From Asaia bogorensis (GTDB lineage Bacteria > Pseudomonadota > Alphaproteobacteria > Acetobacterales > Acetobacteraceae), in assembly GCA_945897825.1 (NCBI GenBank), contig CAMDGX010000002.1, positions 1 to 64,000 of the forward strand: DNA of 64,000 nucleotides. Direction: 5' to 3'. Position 1 is the stretch's first letter. Each line of letters opens with the position of its first letter. Below the pieces are notes generated by a model. It saw only the letters and a list, made by a program, of their open reading frames with translations. It was not told the origin of the DNA and searched no databases. The position numbers were made by a program, and so were the translations under genes. Positions 1 through 11,487 of the stretch are shown here, in pieces.

Positions 1-160
1 GCCGCCCCGCAAAAAATCGGCCTGACCAACCCCAGGCCCACCCACGCCCTCATTGTTCCGCCTAAAGGACATTCCGGACAAATCCACCACACGCACCCGC
101 TTCTGCCCGCACGCGCCCTGCACTACCCTCCCCCACGACCGAAGGGGGACAAGCCGCGCC

Positions 161-1375
161 ATGGACACCACCACCGAACCGCCGCCCGCAACCGGCCCCC
201 TGCACGGCCTGCGCATCCTCGACCTGACCAACGTCCTCTTCGGCCCCTTCGGCGCCCAGACCCTCGGCGACTGGGGCGCCGAGATCATCAAGGTCGAAAG
301 CCTCGCCGGCGACACCTGGCGCAGCGCCGGCCACTTCCGCAACCGCGGCATGAGCGGCCAGTTCATGGCCGCCAACCGCAACAAGCGGAGCCTCGCCCTC
401 GACCTGAAGCATGAGCAGGGCAAGGAAATCCTCCGCCGCCTCATCCCCACCGCCGACGTCCTGGTCAGCAACATCCGCCCCGCCGGCCTCGCCCGCCTCG
501 GCTTCTCCTACGAAGCCTGCCGCGCCCTGAACCCCCGCCTCGTCTATGCGGTCGCCACCGGCTTCGGCCAGGACGGCCCCTGGGCCGCCCGCCCCGCCTT
601 CGACGAGATCATCCAGGCCGCCTCAGGCTTCGCCGCCGCCATGGGCACCGACGACGAACCCGCCTTCGTCCCCAGCCTGATCGGCGACAAGATCTGCGGC
701 ATGGCGCTGACCGCCGCCGTCACCGCCGCCCTGCTGCACCGCGAACGCACCGGCCAGGGCCAGATGGTGGAAGTGCCCATGCTCGAAACCCTGGCCGCCT
801 TCAACAGCATCGAGATGTTCGGCGGCCACGCCTTCGTCCCCCCGATCGGCCCCACCGGCTACAGCCGCATGAAGGCCCGCCGCCCGGTCCGCACCAAAGA
901 CGGCTGGCTCACCATGCTGCCCTACTCCGCCGACAACTGGTGCGCCTTCTTCGAAGCCGTCGGCCACCCCGAATGCATCGAGGACTTCGCCGTCCGCGAC
1001 CCCGTCGCCCGCGCCCAGAACATCGACCGCATCTACGACCGCATGCGCGAAGTCGCCCTCACCCGCACCACCGCCGAGTGGGAGGAACTCCTCCTGCGCA
1101 TCGACGTCCCCCACACCGCCTTCGCCCGCCTGTCCGAAATCGCCGAACAGCCGCACCTGAAGCAGGTCGAGATGTTCCCCGAACTCGACCACCCCACCGA
1201 AGGCCGCCTCCGCCAGGCCCGCCCGCCGACGCGCTTCTCCGAAAGCCCCGCCTCCGTCCGCCGCCTCGCCCCGCGCCTCGGCGAGCACACCGCCGAGATC
1301 CTCGCCGAAGCCGGCTACGACGAAACCGAGATCACCGCCCTCCTCGCCGCCAAGGCCGTCGGAGCCCCCGAATGA
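161..1375 (+). CDS. CaiB/BaiF family (class III) CoA-transferase
   Basis: Predicted to move CoA between carboxylic acids through an aspartyl-CoA intermediate in the cytoplasm. The 404-residue length is typical of the family. The N-terminal Rossmann part carries GLRILDLTNVLFGPF and the EIIKVE strand. The conserved catalytic Asp is about residue 176 in SLIGDKICG, followed by the family signature RERTGQGQMVEV. An upstream in-frame ATG at 53 exists, but homology only begins at the ATG at 161, which I chose. The stop overlaps the start of the next gene by 4 bp (ATGA), so the two are probably translated together. Substrate acid unknown. Confidence 0.9.
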   Translation: MDTTTEPPPATGPLHGLRILDLTNVLFGPFGAQTLGDWGAEIIKVESLAGDTWRSAGHFRNRGMSGQFMAANRNKRSLALDLKHEQGKEILRRLIPTADVLVSNIRPAGLARLGFSYEACRALNPRLVYAVATGFGQDGPWAARPAFDEIIQAASGFAAAMGTDDEPAFVPSLIGDKICGMALTAAVTAALLHRERTGQGQMVEVPMLETLAAFNSIEMFGGHAFVPPIGPTGYSRMKARRPVRTKDGWLTMLPYSADNWCAFFEAVGHPECIEDFAVRDPVARAQNIDRIYDRMREVALTRTTAEWEELLLRIDVPHTAFARLSEIAEQPHLKQVEMFPELDHPTEGRLRQARPPTRFSESPASVRRLAPRLGEHTAEILAEAGYDETEITALLAAKAVGAPE

Positions 1376-2547
1376 TCCGCGCCGCCGGCCACCCCTGGCG
1401 CCTTGCCTGCGGCCCGGCCGCCATCGAAGCCGCCCTGCCCGAAGCGCTGGACCGCGCCCGCGCCCGCCATGCCTTCGTCATCACCTCCCGCTCCATCCCC
1501 CGCGCCACCGACACGATCAGCCGCATCACCGAAGCCCTGGGCGACCGCTGCGCCGGCGTGTTCGACGGCATCGAGAAGGACTCCACCTACGCCTCCGTCC
1601 GCGCGGCCCAGCAGGCCGCCCACGCAGCCGGCGCCGACCTGCTCGTGGCCGTCGGCGGCGGCAGCGTCATCGTCGCCGTCCGCGCCGTCGCGATCTTCCT
1701 CGCCGAACAGGGCGACCCGCTCGCCCTCATGACCCAGTACCCCGAGGGCCGCCCCGCCTACAGCCCCCGCCTCACCGCCCCCAAGCTGCCCATCGTCAAC
1801 ATCCCCACCACCCCCACCAGTGCGGCCAACCGCGCCGGCACCGGGCTGGCCAACCCCGACCTCGACCACCGCATGGAATACTTCGACCCCAAGACCCGCC
1901 CCCAGTCGATCATCCTCGACACTGCCGCCCTCGCCGCCACGCCCCACGAAGTGCTCCGCTCCACCGCCACCACCGTCTTCGCCTCCGCCGTCGCCGCCAT
2001 GGCGCAACTGGGCCTGAACCCCCTGGCCGAAGCCGACCGCGACCAGGCCTTCCGCCTGGCCCACCGCGCCTATCTCCGCCTGATCGACACGCCAGCCGAC
2101 CCCGCCCCCCGCCTGGAGCTGGCCCTCGCCGCCTTCCTGCAGAACCGCGCCGAGGATGACGGCGCCCCCCGCTTCCGCGGCGGCCCCTTCGCCGGCAACT
2201 ACGCCGTCTCGACCGCGCTGCACGTGCTCTACCCCCATGTCGGCCAGGGCGAGGCCACCTGCGTCCTGCACGCCCCCGGCATCCGCATCGCACCGACCAT
2301 CGAGCAGGCCTCCGCCGATCAGGTCGCCCAAGCCCTCGGGGTCGCGCCCGATGCCGTGGCCAACACGCTGGAATCGATCTACACGCGCGCCGGCATGCCC
2401 ACCCGCCTGCGCGCCCTCGCCATCCCGCACGCCGACCTGCCCAGGATTGCCGCCGCGACAGTGAAGAACTTCAACGCCAATGCCGGCCTGCGCACCCCCG
2501 AAGCCCAGGTCGCCGAGGCCCTGCGCCTGCTGGAAGCCGCCTACTGA
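1372..2547 (+). CDS. Iron-containing alcohol dehydrogenase-fold oxidoreductase with altered metal site
   Basis: A 391-residue protein of the iron-ADH/maleylacetate reductase fold. The nucleotide-binding loop AVGGGSVI and the PTTPTSAANR segment are visible. In most family members the next helix reads DALxHAxE and provides Asp and His metal ligands; here the aligned stretch is STATTVFASAVAAM, so both ligands are replaced. The later PHVGQGEA segment is kept. It may therefore work without metal, as maleylacetate reductases are thought to, or have a changed function. It starts at ATG 1372, inside the stop of the CoA-transferase gene. A joint role in acid or aldehyde metabolism is inferred only from this coupling. 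Confidence 0.8.
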   Translation: MIRAAGHPWRLACGPAAIEAALPEALDRARARHAFVITSRSIPRATDTISRITEALGDRCAGVFDGIEKDSTYASVRAAQQAAHAAGADLLVAVGGGSVIVAVRAVAIFLAEQGDPLALMTQYPEGRPAYSPRLTAPKLPIVNIPTTPTSAANRAGTGLANPDLDHRMEYFDPKTRPQSIILDTAALAATPHEVLRSTATTVFASAVAAMAQLGLNPLAEADRDQAFRLAHRAYLRLIDTPADPAPRLELALAAFLQNRAEDDGAPRFRGGPFAGNYAVSTALHVLYPHVGQGEATCVLHAPGIRIAPTIEQASADQVAQALGVAPDAVANTLESIYTRAGMPTRLRALAIPHADLPRIAAATVKNFNANAGLRTPEAQVAEALRLLEAAY

Positions 2548-3431
2548 GCCTTGTCGAACCCGCGCAACCGCCCCGCGATCACGTCGGCCACCACATCCAG
2601 CGCCTCCCGCCGCGCATACCGTGCCCGCCACACCAACCGCACCGTCCGTCCCGCCGGCACCGCCAGCTTGCGCAGCACGATCCCCGCATCCTGCGCCGCC
2701 CCGGCCGCCAGCCCCGGGATCAGCGTGGTGCCATAGCCGGCGGCGACCATGTTGAGCAGGGTCGAAAGGCTCGTCGCCCGCAGCGTGCCCCGCAGCGCCC
2801 CCTGCTGCCCGCAGGCGGCGAGCACCTGGTCGCGCAGGCAATGCCCGTCGGCCAGCACCAGGATGTCCTGCGCCAGCTCGGCCTCGTCCACCACCTCCCG
2901 CCCGGCCAGCCTATGCTCCGGCGCCAGGGCCGCCAGGAACGGCTCGGCGAACAGCGCCCGGCTCGCGAGGTCCGGCTCGGTCACGTCGGTGGCGAGCAGG
3001 GCGGCGTCCAGTTCGTTGGCCCGCAGCCGCTTCAGCAGCGAAGCGGTCTGGTCCTCCCACGGCTCGATATCGAGCGCCGGCAGGGCGGCGCGCAGCGGGG
3101 CATAGACCAGCGGCAGCAGGTAGGGCGCCAGCGTCGGGATGATGCCGATCCGCAGCCGCCCGGCCAGCGGGTCGCGCAGGTCGCGCGCCGCCTCCAGGAT
3201 CGCGTCGGCCGCGGCGACGGCGGCCCGGACATGGCCGATCAGCTGTTCGCAGGCGGCGGTCGGCGCCACGGTCTTGGTGGTGCGCTCGAACAGCGCCACG
3301 CCGAGCTGTTCCTCCAGCCGGCGGATTTGGACGGACAGGGTCGGCTGGCTGACGCCGCAAGCCTCGGCGGCGCGGCCGAAATGGCCGTGCTCAGCCACGG
3401 CCAGCATGTAGCGAAGGTCGCGAAGGTTCAT
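2541..3431 (-). CDS. oxyR: LysR-type hydrogen peroxide sensor OxyR
   Basis: Transcriptional activator of the peroxide response. Residues 1-60 form the LysR helix-turn-helix (HFGRAAEACGVSQPTLS). The effector domain contains LADGHCLRDQVLAAC, where Cys198 and Cys207 match the redox pair Cys199/Cys208 of E. coli OxyR. The 296-residue length is normal. It is transcribed divergently from katG, the classic target, and an ATAG-N7-CTAT site lies 20 bp upstream of its start, suggesting control of both genes and autoregulation. Its 3' end overlaps the convergent dehydrogenase gene by 7 bp. Confidence 0.95.
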   Translation of the reverse strand: MNLRDLRYMLAVAEHGHFGRAAEACGVSQPTLSVQIRRLEEQLGVALFERTTKTVAPTAACEQLIGHVRAAVAAADAILEAARDLRDPLAGRLRIGIIPTLAPYLLPLVYAPLRAALPALDIEPWEDQTASLLKRLRANELDAALLATDVTEPDLASRALFAEPFLAALAPEHRLAGREVVDEAELAQDILVLADGHCLRDQVLAACGQQGALRGTLRATSLSTLLNMVAAGYGTTLIPGLAAGAAQDAGIVLRKLAVPAGRTVRLVWRARYARREALDVVADVIAGRLRGFDKAQ

Positions 3432-3450
3432 CGGGCGCCATGCGGTTGCG

Positions 3451-3465
3451 ATAGGGGAAGCCTAT
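3451..3465. promoter_or_regulatory. Putative OxyR binding site
   Basis: The sequence ATAG-N7-CTAT in the 171-bp oxyR/katG intergenic region matches one half of the established OxyR consensus, which is two such dyads spaced by 7 bp. The second dyad is not recognisable. CTAT elements recur at 3494-3497 and 3510-3513 toward katG. Confidence 0.6.
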
Positions 3466-3578
3466 CACACTCTTCGTTTCGCGGCGCTTCCTTCTATTGG
3501 CGTATGCGGCTATCCTAATCTAAATTCGGCCGGCGAGGATGCCGGCTGGTTGGGCCTGCCGTGGGCGGTCCCAGATGA

Positions 3579-5798
<2,220 letters not shown>

Positions 5799-5811
5799 GA
5801 CCGGCGATCGG

Positions 5812-5852
5812 CGCCCGGATGTGGCCACGGCGTGGCTGCATCCGGGCGTTTT
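5812..5852 (+). terminator. Rho-independent terminator of katG
   Basis: A perfect 10-bp stem, CGCCCGGATG paired with CATCCGGGCG, encloses a 17-nt loop region with further internal complementarity and is followed by TTTT. It starts 14 bp after the katG stop. Confidence 0.85.
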
Positions 5853-5918
5853 GATTCGAATGTGACCAAGGTGTGGTACAGCTATCCCAATGCCGCACCC
5901 TGAAAATGGATGGGGATC

Positions 5919-5960
5919 AAAGGGCCGCCGGCCCTTTGCGGGTCCAGGGCAGAGCCCTGG
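5919..5960. repeat. Two adjacent GC-rich dyads between katG and the acyl-AMP ligase gene
   Basis: AAAGGGCC-GCC-GGCCCTTT at 5919-5937 and CCAGGGC-AGA-GCCCTGG at 5944-5960 lie back to back between convergent genes. They could act as a bidirectional transcription stop or belong to a dispersed intergenic repeat family. No second copy is seen in this window. Confidence 0.45.
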
Positions 5961-5981
5961 CCTTGCTTGCCTGAAGCTTCT

Positions 5982-7688
5982 TCATACCCCCACGCGCGGC
6001 CGCGGCGCCACGTGGCGGGCCAGTATTTCCAGCTTTCCGGCGCGGTAGGCTTCGCGGGTCGCGTCGCGTTGCAGCTTGCCGCTGAGGGTGCGGGCGATGG
6101 TTCCGGGCGGGACCAGCAGGGTTTGCAGCGGGGCGGCGCCGTGGGCTTCGGCGACAATCGCGGTGATGGCGGGCAGGAGGTCGGCGGCGGCGTCGGACGG
6201 CGTGCCACGCTGGGCTTCGCAGACCAGGACGAAGCCTTCCTCGCCGTCGTCGGTGATCGGCAGGGCGGCGACGGTACCGAGGGCGGCGGCTTGCGGCAGG
6301 TCGGCGACGGTGCGCTCCACATCCTCGGCGTGGATGTTGGCGCCGTGCAGGACGATCATGTTGCGGGTGCGGCCGACCACGTGGAGGTTGCCGGCGACGA
6401 GGCGGCCGATATCGCCGGTGCGCAGGTAGGTGCGGCCGTCCAGCCGGGCCAGCCGGTCGGGGTCGGGGACGATGCCGCGGTCGGGGTCCCAGAAGCCGGG
6501 GCTGACATTGGCGCCGGCGATGGCGATCTCGCCGACGCTGCCTTCGGGCACGCGGGCGGGGGCGTCGGGTTCAAGGAGGGCCACCGCGGCGTCGAGGCGG
6601 GGGGTGCCGCAGGAGATTGAGGCGCCGGCGAGCGGGGCGCCGGGGTCTGGCCCGTCGATGATGGTCGCCCCGGCGCCGGGCTGCCCGCCGGTGACGAACA
6701 GCGTGGCTTCGGCCAGGCCGTAGCAGGGGTAGAACGCCTTCGCGTCGAACCCGGCGGGGGCGAAACGCTCGACGAAACGGGTGAGGGTCGCGGGGCGGAC
6801 CGGCTCGGCGCCGCAGAAGGCCAGGCGCCAGCGCGACAGGTCGAGCCCGCGCAGTTGGGCGTCGGTGACGGTGCGGCGGCACAGTTCGTAGCCGAAATTG
6901 GGTCCGCCGGCCGTGGACGTGCCGAGGGCGCTGAGCGCCTGGAGCCAGCGGGCGGGGCGTTGCAGGAAGGCGAGCGGGGACATCAGCCCCACCGTGGCGC
7001 CGAGATGAAGCTGTTCGAGCACGCTGCCGATCAACCCCATGTCGTGGTGCAGCGGCAGCCAGCTGATCGTGGCGCCGTCGGCATCGAGGGCGAAGGCGCG
7101 GCGGATCATCTCGAGGTTGGCGGCAATGTTGCCGTGGGTGATCACCACGCCCTTGGGGCGGCTGGTGGAGCCGGAGGTGTATTGCAGCAGGGCGATGTCG
7201 GCGGGTGCAGGGTCGTGCGGCGGCGGGTCGGCGGTGCCCTGGAGCAGGTCGGCGGGGCGCACGAGGATGGAAGGTGCCGCACCGTCGCGCGGCAGGGCGA
7301 TGACGAGGGCGGGGCGGGCCTGGGCCATGATGGCGGCGATGCGGGCGGTGGCGCGCGGGTCGTCCCAGGCGGGGGTGGGGACAGGGATGGCGCCGGCATA
7401 GAGGCAGCCGACGAGGCAGCGCAGGAAGTCGAGCCCCTGCGGCAGTGCCACCAGAACGGGGCGGCCCGCGGCCCCGGCGGCGCGCAGGCGGGCGGCGACG
7501 GTGCGGGCGTCGCGGTCGAGCTCGGCGTAGGTCGCGGCGTCGGATTCGCGTTCGCCGCGTTCGAGGAAGCGCAGGGCGGTGTGGCCGCCGCGTTCCACGG
7601 CCCAGCGGCGCAGGGCGCGCACGAGGCTGGTGCCGGCTTCATCCTGCCAGGGGTCGGCGCCGCCTCGGGCGCTGCGTTGCTCGTCCAT
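5982..7688 (-). CDS. Fatty acyl-AMP ligase (FAAL-like, AMP-binding superfamily)
   Basis: Predicted to activate a fatty acid as acyl-AMP and hand it to a carrier protein rather than to CoA. The 568-residue protein has the phosphate-binding motif YTSGSTSRPKG (residues 170-180), then the FAAL-typical SWLPLHHDMGLIG and GGPNFGYELC segments, and a shortened C-terminal subdomain. The start at ATG 7688 (MDEQRS) is preferred to the upstream in-frame ATG at 7733, which adds an Arg/Gly-rich leader. It is divergent from the island that encodes a free ACP and a phosphopantetheinyl transferase, its natural partners. FAAL rather than FACL is judged from sequence resemblance. Confidence 0.85.
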   Translation of the reverse strand: MDEQRSARGGADPWQDEAGTSLVRALRRWAVERGGHTALRFLERGERESDAATYAELDRDARTVAARLRAAGAAGRPVLVALPQGLDFLRCLVGCLYAGAIPVPTPAWDDPRATARIAAIMAQARPALVIALPRDGAAPSILVRPADLLQGTADPPPHDPAPADIALLQYTSGSTSRPKGVVITHGNIAANLEMIRRAFALDADGATISWLPLHHDMGLIGSVLEQLHLGATVGLMSPLAFLQRPARWLQALSALGTSTAGGPNFGYELCRRTVTDAQLRGLDLSRWRLAFCGAEPVRPATLTRFVERFAPAGFDAKAFYPCYGLAEATLFVTGGQPGAGATIIDGPDPGAPLAGASISCGTPRLDAAVALLEPDAPARVPEGSVGEIAIAGANVSPGFWDPDRGIVPDPDRLARLDGRTYLRTGDIGRLVAGNLHVVGRTRNMIVLHGANIHAEDVERTVADLPQAAALGTVAALPITDDGEEGFVLVCEAQRGTPSDAAADLLPAITAIVAEAHGAAPLQTLLVPPGTIARTLSGKLQRDATREAYRAGKLEILARHVAPRPRVGV

Positions 7689-7822
7689 CGCTCGGCTCCC
7701 TGGCGGGCGGCCGCGCCCCCTCGGTGCAAACAAGATACGAGCGGGTTGTTCCGCCGGGAAGTGGCGCGTAGAACCCGTGGCCCGACATGGGCGCGCAGTG
7801 GCGCGGCGAGGGAGCCTGGGAC

Positions 7823-8482
7823 ATGCTCGAGAAGCTTTCGGATCCGCGCTTCGCCACGATCTCGACGCCGAGTGCGCATGCGCTGGACCTGGCGCGGCGC
7901 GTGCTGGCGGAGAATCCGGCGCCGCTGCTGTGCGAGGTGGGGGTCGGGCTGGGTGCGACGTCGATCGAGCTGTGCCGGCTGCTGGATCATCGCGGGGAGA
8001 TCTGGTTCTTCGACTTCGAGGAGAAGCTGGCGGAACTTGGCGCGGACCTGCGCGCGGCCGGCTTCGGGAATTTCCGCACCTTCGGCAATTCGCGCCGCAC
8101 CTTCGACAGCTATGCCTGGACCTTGGCCATGCAGCTGCGGCGGCGGCGGGCGGCGGGCGAGCAGGCGTTCATCGACCTTGCCTATCTCGACGGGGCGCAC
8201 ACGTTTTTTCACGACGCCCCCGCAACGGTCTGCCTTAAGGAGATGTTAAGACCTGGGGGATATTTGTTGATGGACGATTACGACTGGACGATCGCGGTGT
8301 CGCCGACCATGCGGCCCTCGGTCAATCCGGCCATCGTGCGGGACTACACCGAGGAGCAGATCGAGCTGTCGCATGTGGAGATGGTTTGCGCCCTGCTGCT
8401 CGACGACGATCCGGCGTTCGAGCGCGTTGACATCGGATATCGTCGCCAGGAGCACCGGCGCGCCTACCGCCGCCTGCGCTAG
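7823..8482 (+). CDS. Class I SAM-dependent methyltransferase-like protein
   Basis: A 219-residue protein with a Rossmann methyltransferase pattern: motif I LLCEVGVGLGATSIELC, an acidic strand EIWFFDFEEK, FIDLAYLDGAHTF and PGGYLLMDDYDW. The Asp-rich DGAH and DDYDW segments resemble the group often seen in sugar- and O-methyltransferases of polysaccharide clusters. ATG 7823 is preceded by a GGGAG ribosome site; the earlier ATG 7787 has none. It is the first plus-strand gene of the island, 18 bp before the large glycosyltransferase. Acceptor unknown. Confidence 0.7.
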   Translation: MLEKLSDPRFATISTPSAHALDLARRVLAENPAPLLCEVGVGLGATSIELCRLLDHRGEIWFFDFEEKLAELGADLRAAGFGNFRTFGNSRRTFDSYAWTLAMQLRRRRAAGEQAFIDLAYLDGAHTFFHDAPATVCLKEMLRPGGYLLMDDYDWTIAVSPTMRPSVNPAIVRDYTEEQIELSHVEMVCALLLDDDPAFERVDIGYRRQEHRRAYRRLR

Positions 8483-8499
8483 TTTTTCCGGGCCCGACC

Positions 8500-11487
8500 A
8501 TGCCGCTCGGTGAGGGCGGGCCCGCGCGGCGCGGCGCACACCCGGCCGCGGTGCGGGTTTTCGTCGGCCACACCGAGGCGGTGCTGGAAGCCGAGGAGGC
8601 GCCGCCGGACGACACGCCCTCGCGCGGGCAGCGCCTGCATTTCACCCTGCCGGCCGGCAGCACCGTGATCCGCCTGGCCTCGCCGCTGCGCAGCCATGAG
8701 GTGGATACGCGCCAGCTGGGCGTGGCGATCCAGCGCATCGAGGTTGATGGGCGGGCGGTGGCGCTCGACGGGCCGGAGATCCGTTCCGGCTTCTATCGGC
8801 TGGAGGAAAGCGGCAACATTTCCTGGCGCTGGACCAATGGCGATGCGGTGATCGAGCTGCCGGAACTGCCGGAGCCGGCGCGGCTGGTGGTGGCGGTGAC
8901 GCCGTGGTCGGTGCCGACGATGGCGCGGCCGCAGGGGCGGCGGGTGGCGGTGGTGTGCTGGGATGTGGCGCACAACCCGGTTGGCCGCGCGCATGTGGTG
9001 TATCGGCTGCTGCAGCGGGACTGGCAGCCGGAACTGGTCGGCCCGGCCTTCCGCCGCTTCGGGGACGGGCTGTGGCCGCCGCTGCGCGAGGAGGGGATCG
9101 CGCTGCGCAGCTTCCCGGCCGAGACGCTGGCCGATGTGTGGACCGAGGGCGCGATCCTGGCGCTGTCGCACCGCTACGACCTGGTGGTGGTGAGCAAGCC
9201 GCGCCTGCCGGGGCTGCTGCTGGGGCTGTTGCTGGCCGAGCAGAGCCGATGCCCGATCATTGTCGATACCGACGAGTCCGAGCAGGCCTTCATGACGCAT
9301 CACGGCGAGGGGACCGCGCTGGATCGCACGAGCCTGCTGACCGAGCCGTTCGGGGCGCTGGGCACCGCGTTGGCCGCGCAGCTGCTGGACGTGGCCGATG
9401 CGCGCACTGCCTCGGGGCCGCTGCTGCAAATGGAGCATGGCGGCCACCTGGTGCGCCATGCGCGCGACGAGGCGGCCACGGTGCCCGGGCGCGCGGAGGC
9501 CCGCCAGCGGCTCGGCTTCGCCGACAGCGATTTCGTGCTTGCCTTCGTGGGCACGATCCGGCCGCACAAGGGGCTTGCCGTCGTGCTCGCGGCGATCGAG
9601 GCGGCGGACGATCCGGCGCTGCGGCTGTTGCTGGTCGGGCCGGTGCATGATGCCGCACTGCGCGCCCGGCTGGCCGCCCAGCCGCCCAGCCGGGTGGTTC
9701 ACCACGAGGGTGCGAGCCTGGGGACGCTCGGGGAGTATCTGGTGGCCGCGGATCTGGTACCGCTGCTGCAGGACCCGGCGGCGCGCATCGCGCAGTCGCA
9801 GGTGCCGGCCAAGCTCGCCGATGCGTTGCAGCATGGCGTGCCGGTGGTGGCCACCGACGTGCCGCCGCTGCGCGACCTGGCGCGGCGGGGCGTGGTCGAC
9901 CTGATCGGGCCGCAGGATTTTCCAGGCTACCTCAAGGCGGCGATGACGCGCGGGCATTCGCCGGAGCGCGCGCGCGCGGCGCGGCGGGTGTTCGAGAGCG
10001 AGTTCGGCCTGGAGGTGAACCGCGCCCGGCTGGGCCTGGCCATCGACGAGGCGCTGGCGGGCTTCAACCCGGTGCGGCCGCGCGCCGCCGAGGCGCTGGC
10101 TGTGCTGCGCCGGGAGACGCGCCGGGCGATGCGCCCGCCGATGGCGTTGCCGCCGCCGCCGCGGGGGGCGCAGGATCTGGTGTTCTTCTGGAAACAGAAT
10201 GACTCCGGCCTGTTCGGGCGGCGCAGCGACATGGTGGCGAAGTATCTGCGCCGCAGCGGCCGGTTCCGCCAGGTGCTGCACTTCGACCTGCCGCTGCACA
10301 TGTTCGACCTGCGCAACATGGCCCGCGCGCAGGACGAGGGGCGCGGCAGCACCGGGGCGATGCAGGCGCGCGGCAGCATCGCGCGCGCGATCGGCCTGGC
10401 CGACGAGCCGGGCCTGCACCGTTCGCTGATGCTGACGCATTCGCTGGACAATGAAGCCACCCTGGCCGGGCTGCGCACGCACGACCCGGATGACTTCGCC
10501 GCCTTCGTGCTGGCGCGCATGCGCGAGCACGGCATGGCGCCGGAGACCACGCTGGCCTGGGTTTGCCCGGTGGTGTGGGGCTTCGGGGAGATGGCGCGGC
10601 GGCTCGGGTTCGCGCGCGTCGTGGTCGACCTGGTCGACGACCAGCGCAGCTGGAAGATGGACGCGGCGCGGCGGGCGCGGATGGAGGCGGAATACGCGGC
10701 CACGCTGGGCTGCGCGGACCTGGTGCTGACCAATTGCGCGGGCAACCGCGAGCGGTTCCTGGCGCAGCATCCCGACATCCATGTGGTGCCGAACGGCGCG
10801 GAGTTCGGGCCGCCGGACGCGGCGCCGGTCGTGCCCGATGCGCTGGCGGCGCTGAAGCGGCCGGTGCTCGGCTATGTCGGCAATCTGCGCGACCGGGTGG
10901 ACTGGGAGCTGCTGTCCGCCATCGCCGCCGCGCGGCCCGACTGGTCGATCGCGCTGCTGGGGCCGCGCGACAATCCGGAGGCGGAGGCCGCGATGGCGCG
11001 CCATGCCAACGTTCATCTGCCCGGGCCGGTCGACTACGAGACGATGCGCGCCTGCCTGCGCCAGTTCGACGTGGCGATCGTGCCGCACAAGGTCGATGCG
11101 ATGACCGACGCGATGAACCCGCTCAAGGTCTACAACTATCTCGCCGCCGGGCGGCCGGTGGTGGCGACGGAGGTGGCCAACCTCGACGATGTGTCCGACC
11201 TGATCGCGGTGGCGACGGACGCGCCAGGCTTCATCGCCGCGGTGGAGCGGGCGCTGTTGCGCGGGGTGGGGCCGGCTTTGTCGGTGGAGCGGCGGGCGGC
11301 GCTGTCGTGGTCCGGCCGGGTGGCGGCGATGCTGCGCCTGCTCGACGGGAAGTCACGCCCGCTGCGAGACGAAGGTCAGGGCGGGGATGGCCAGGCCCGG
11401 TGGCTGGTAGGCGACGACGCGGGTCGGCAGGCCGATCTCGGCGAGCCGGTCGGGCAGGTCGCCGCCGAACTCGGTGTAGACCAATGA
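8500..11487 (+). CDS. Tandem-domain glycosyltransferase (two GT4-like modules)
   Basis: A 995-residue protein. After an N-terminal beta-rich stretch (to about residue 140) comes one GT-B module with AFVGTIRPHKGLAVVL and a nucleotide-sugar-binding C half. Around residues 560-960 there is a second module with VVPNGAEFG and LGYVGNLRDRVDWEL. It probably adds one or two sugars to the island's product in the cytoplasm. No signal peptide or membrane span is evident. The last 45 codons run antisense into the end of the next gene, and that tail (LRDEGQGGDGQ...) looks unrelated to glycosyltransferases, so the ancestral stop may have been lost. Confidence 0.8.
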   Translation: MPLGEGGPARRGAHPAAVRVFVGHTEAVLEAEEAPPDDTPSRGQRLHFTLPAGSTVIRLASPLRSHEVDTRQLGVAIQRIEVDGRAVALDGPEIRSGFYRLEESGNISWRWTNGDAVIELPELPEPARLVVAVTPWSVPTMARPQGRRVAVVCWDVAHNPVGRAHVVYRLLQRDWQPELVGPAFRRFGDGLWPPLREEGIALRSFPAETLADVWTEGAILALSHRYDLVVVSKPRLPGLLLGLLLAEQSRCPIIVDTDESEQAFMTHHGEGTALDRTSLLTEPFGALGTALAAQLLDVADARTASGPLLQMEHGGHLVRHARDEAATVPGRAEARQRLGFADSDFVLAFVGTIRPHKGLAVVLAAIEAADDPALRLLLVGPVHDAALRARLAAQPPSRVVHHEGASLGTLGEYLVAADLVPLLQDPAARIAQSQVPAKLADALQHGVPVVATDVPPLRDLARRGVVDLIGPQDFPGYLKAAMTRGHSPERARAARRVFESEFGLEVNRARLGLAIDEALAGFNPVRPRAAEALAVLRRETRRAMRPPMALPPPPRGAQDLVFFWKQNDSGLFGRRSDMVAKYLRRSGRFRQVLHFDLPLHMFDLRNMARAQDEGRGSTGAMQARGSIARAIGLADEPGLHRSLMLTHSLDNEATLAGLRTHDPDDFAAFVLARMREHGMAPETTLAWVCPVVWGFGEMARRLGFARVVVDLVDDQRSWKMDAARRARMEAEYAATLGCADLVLTNCAGNRERFLAQHPDIHVVPNGAEFGPPDAAPVVPDALAALKRPVLGYVGNLRDRVDWELLSAIAAARPDWSIALLGPRDNPEAEAAMARHANVHLPGPVDYETMRACLRQFDVAIVPHKVDAMTDAMNPLKVYNYLAAGRPVVATEVANLDDVSDLIAVATDAPGFIAAVERALLRGVGPALSVERRAALSWSGRVAAMLRLLDGKSRPLRDEGQGGDGQARWLVGDDAGRQADLGEPVGQVAAELGVDQ

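Noticed and set aside
6855-8249. 464-codon plus-strand frame spanning the acyl-AMP ligase and the methyltransferase gene
   Set aside because: Antisense to the acyl-AMP ligase and out of frame with the methyltransferase; Gly/Ala-rich with no motif.
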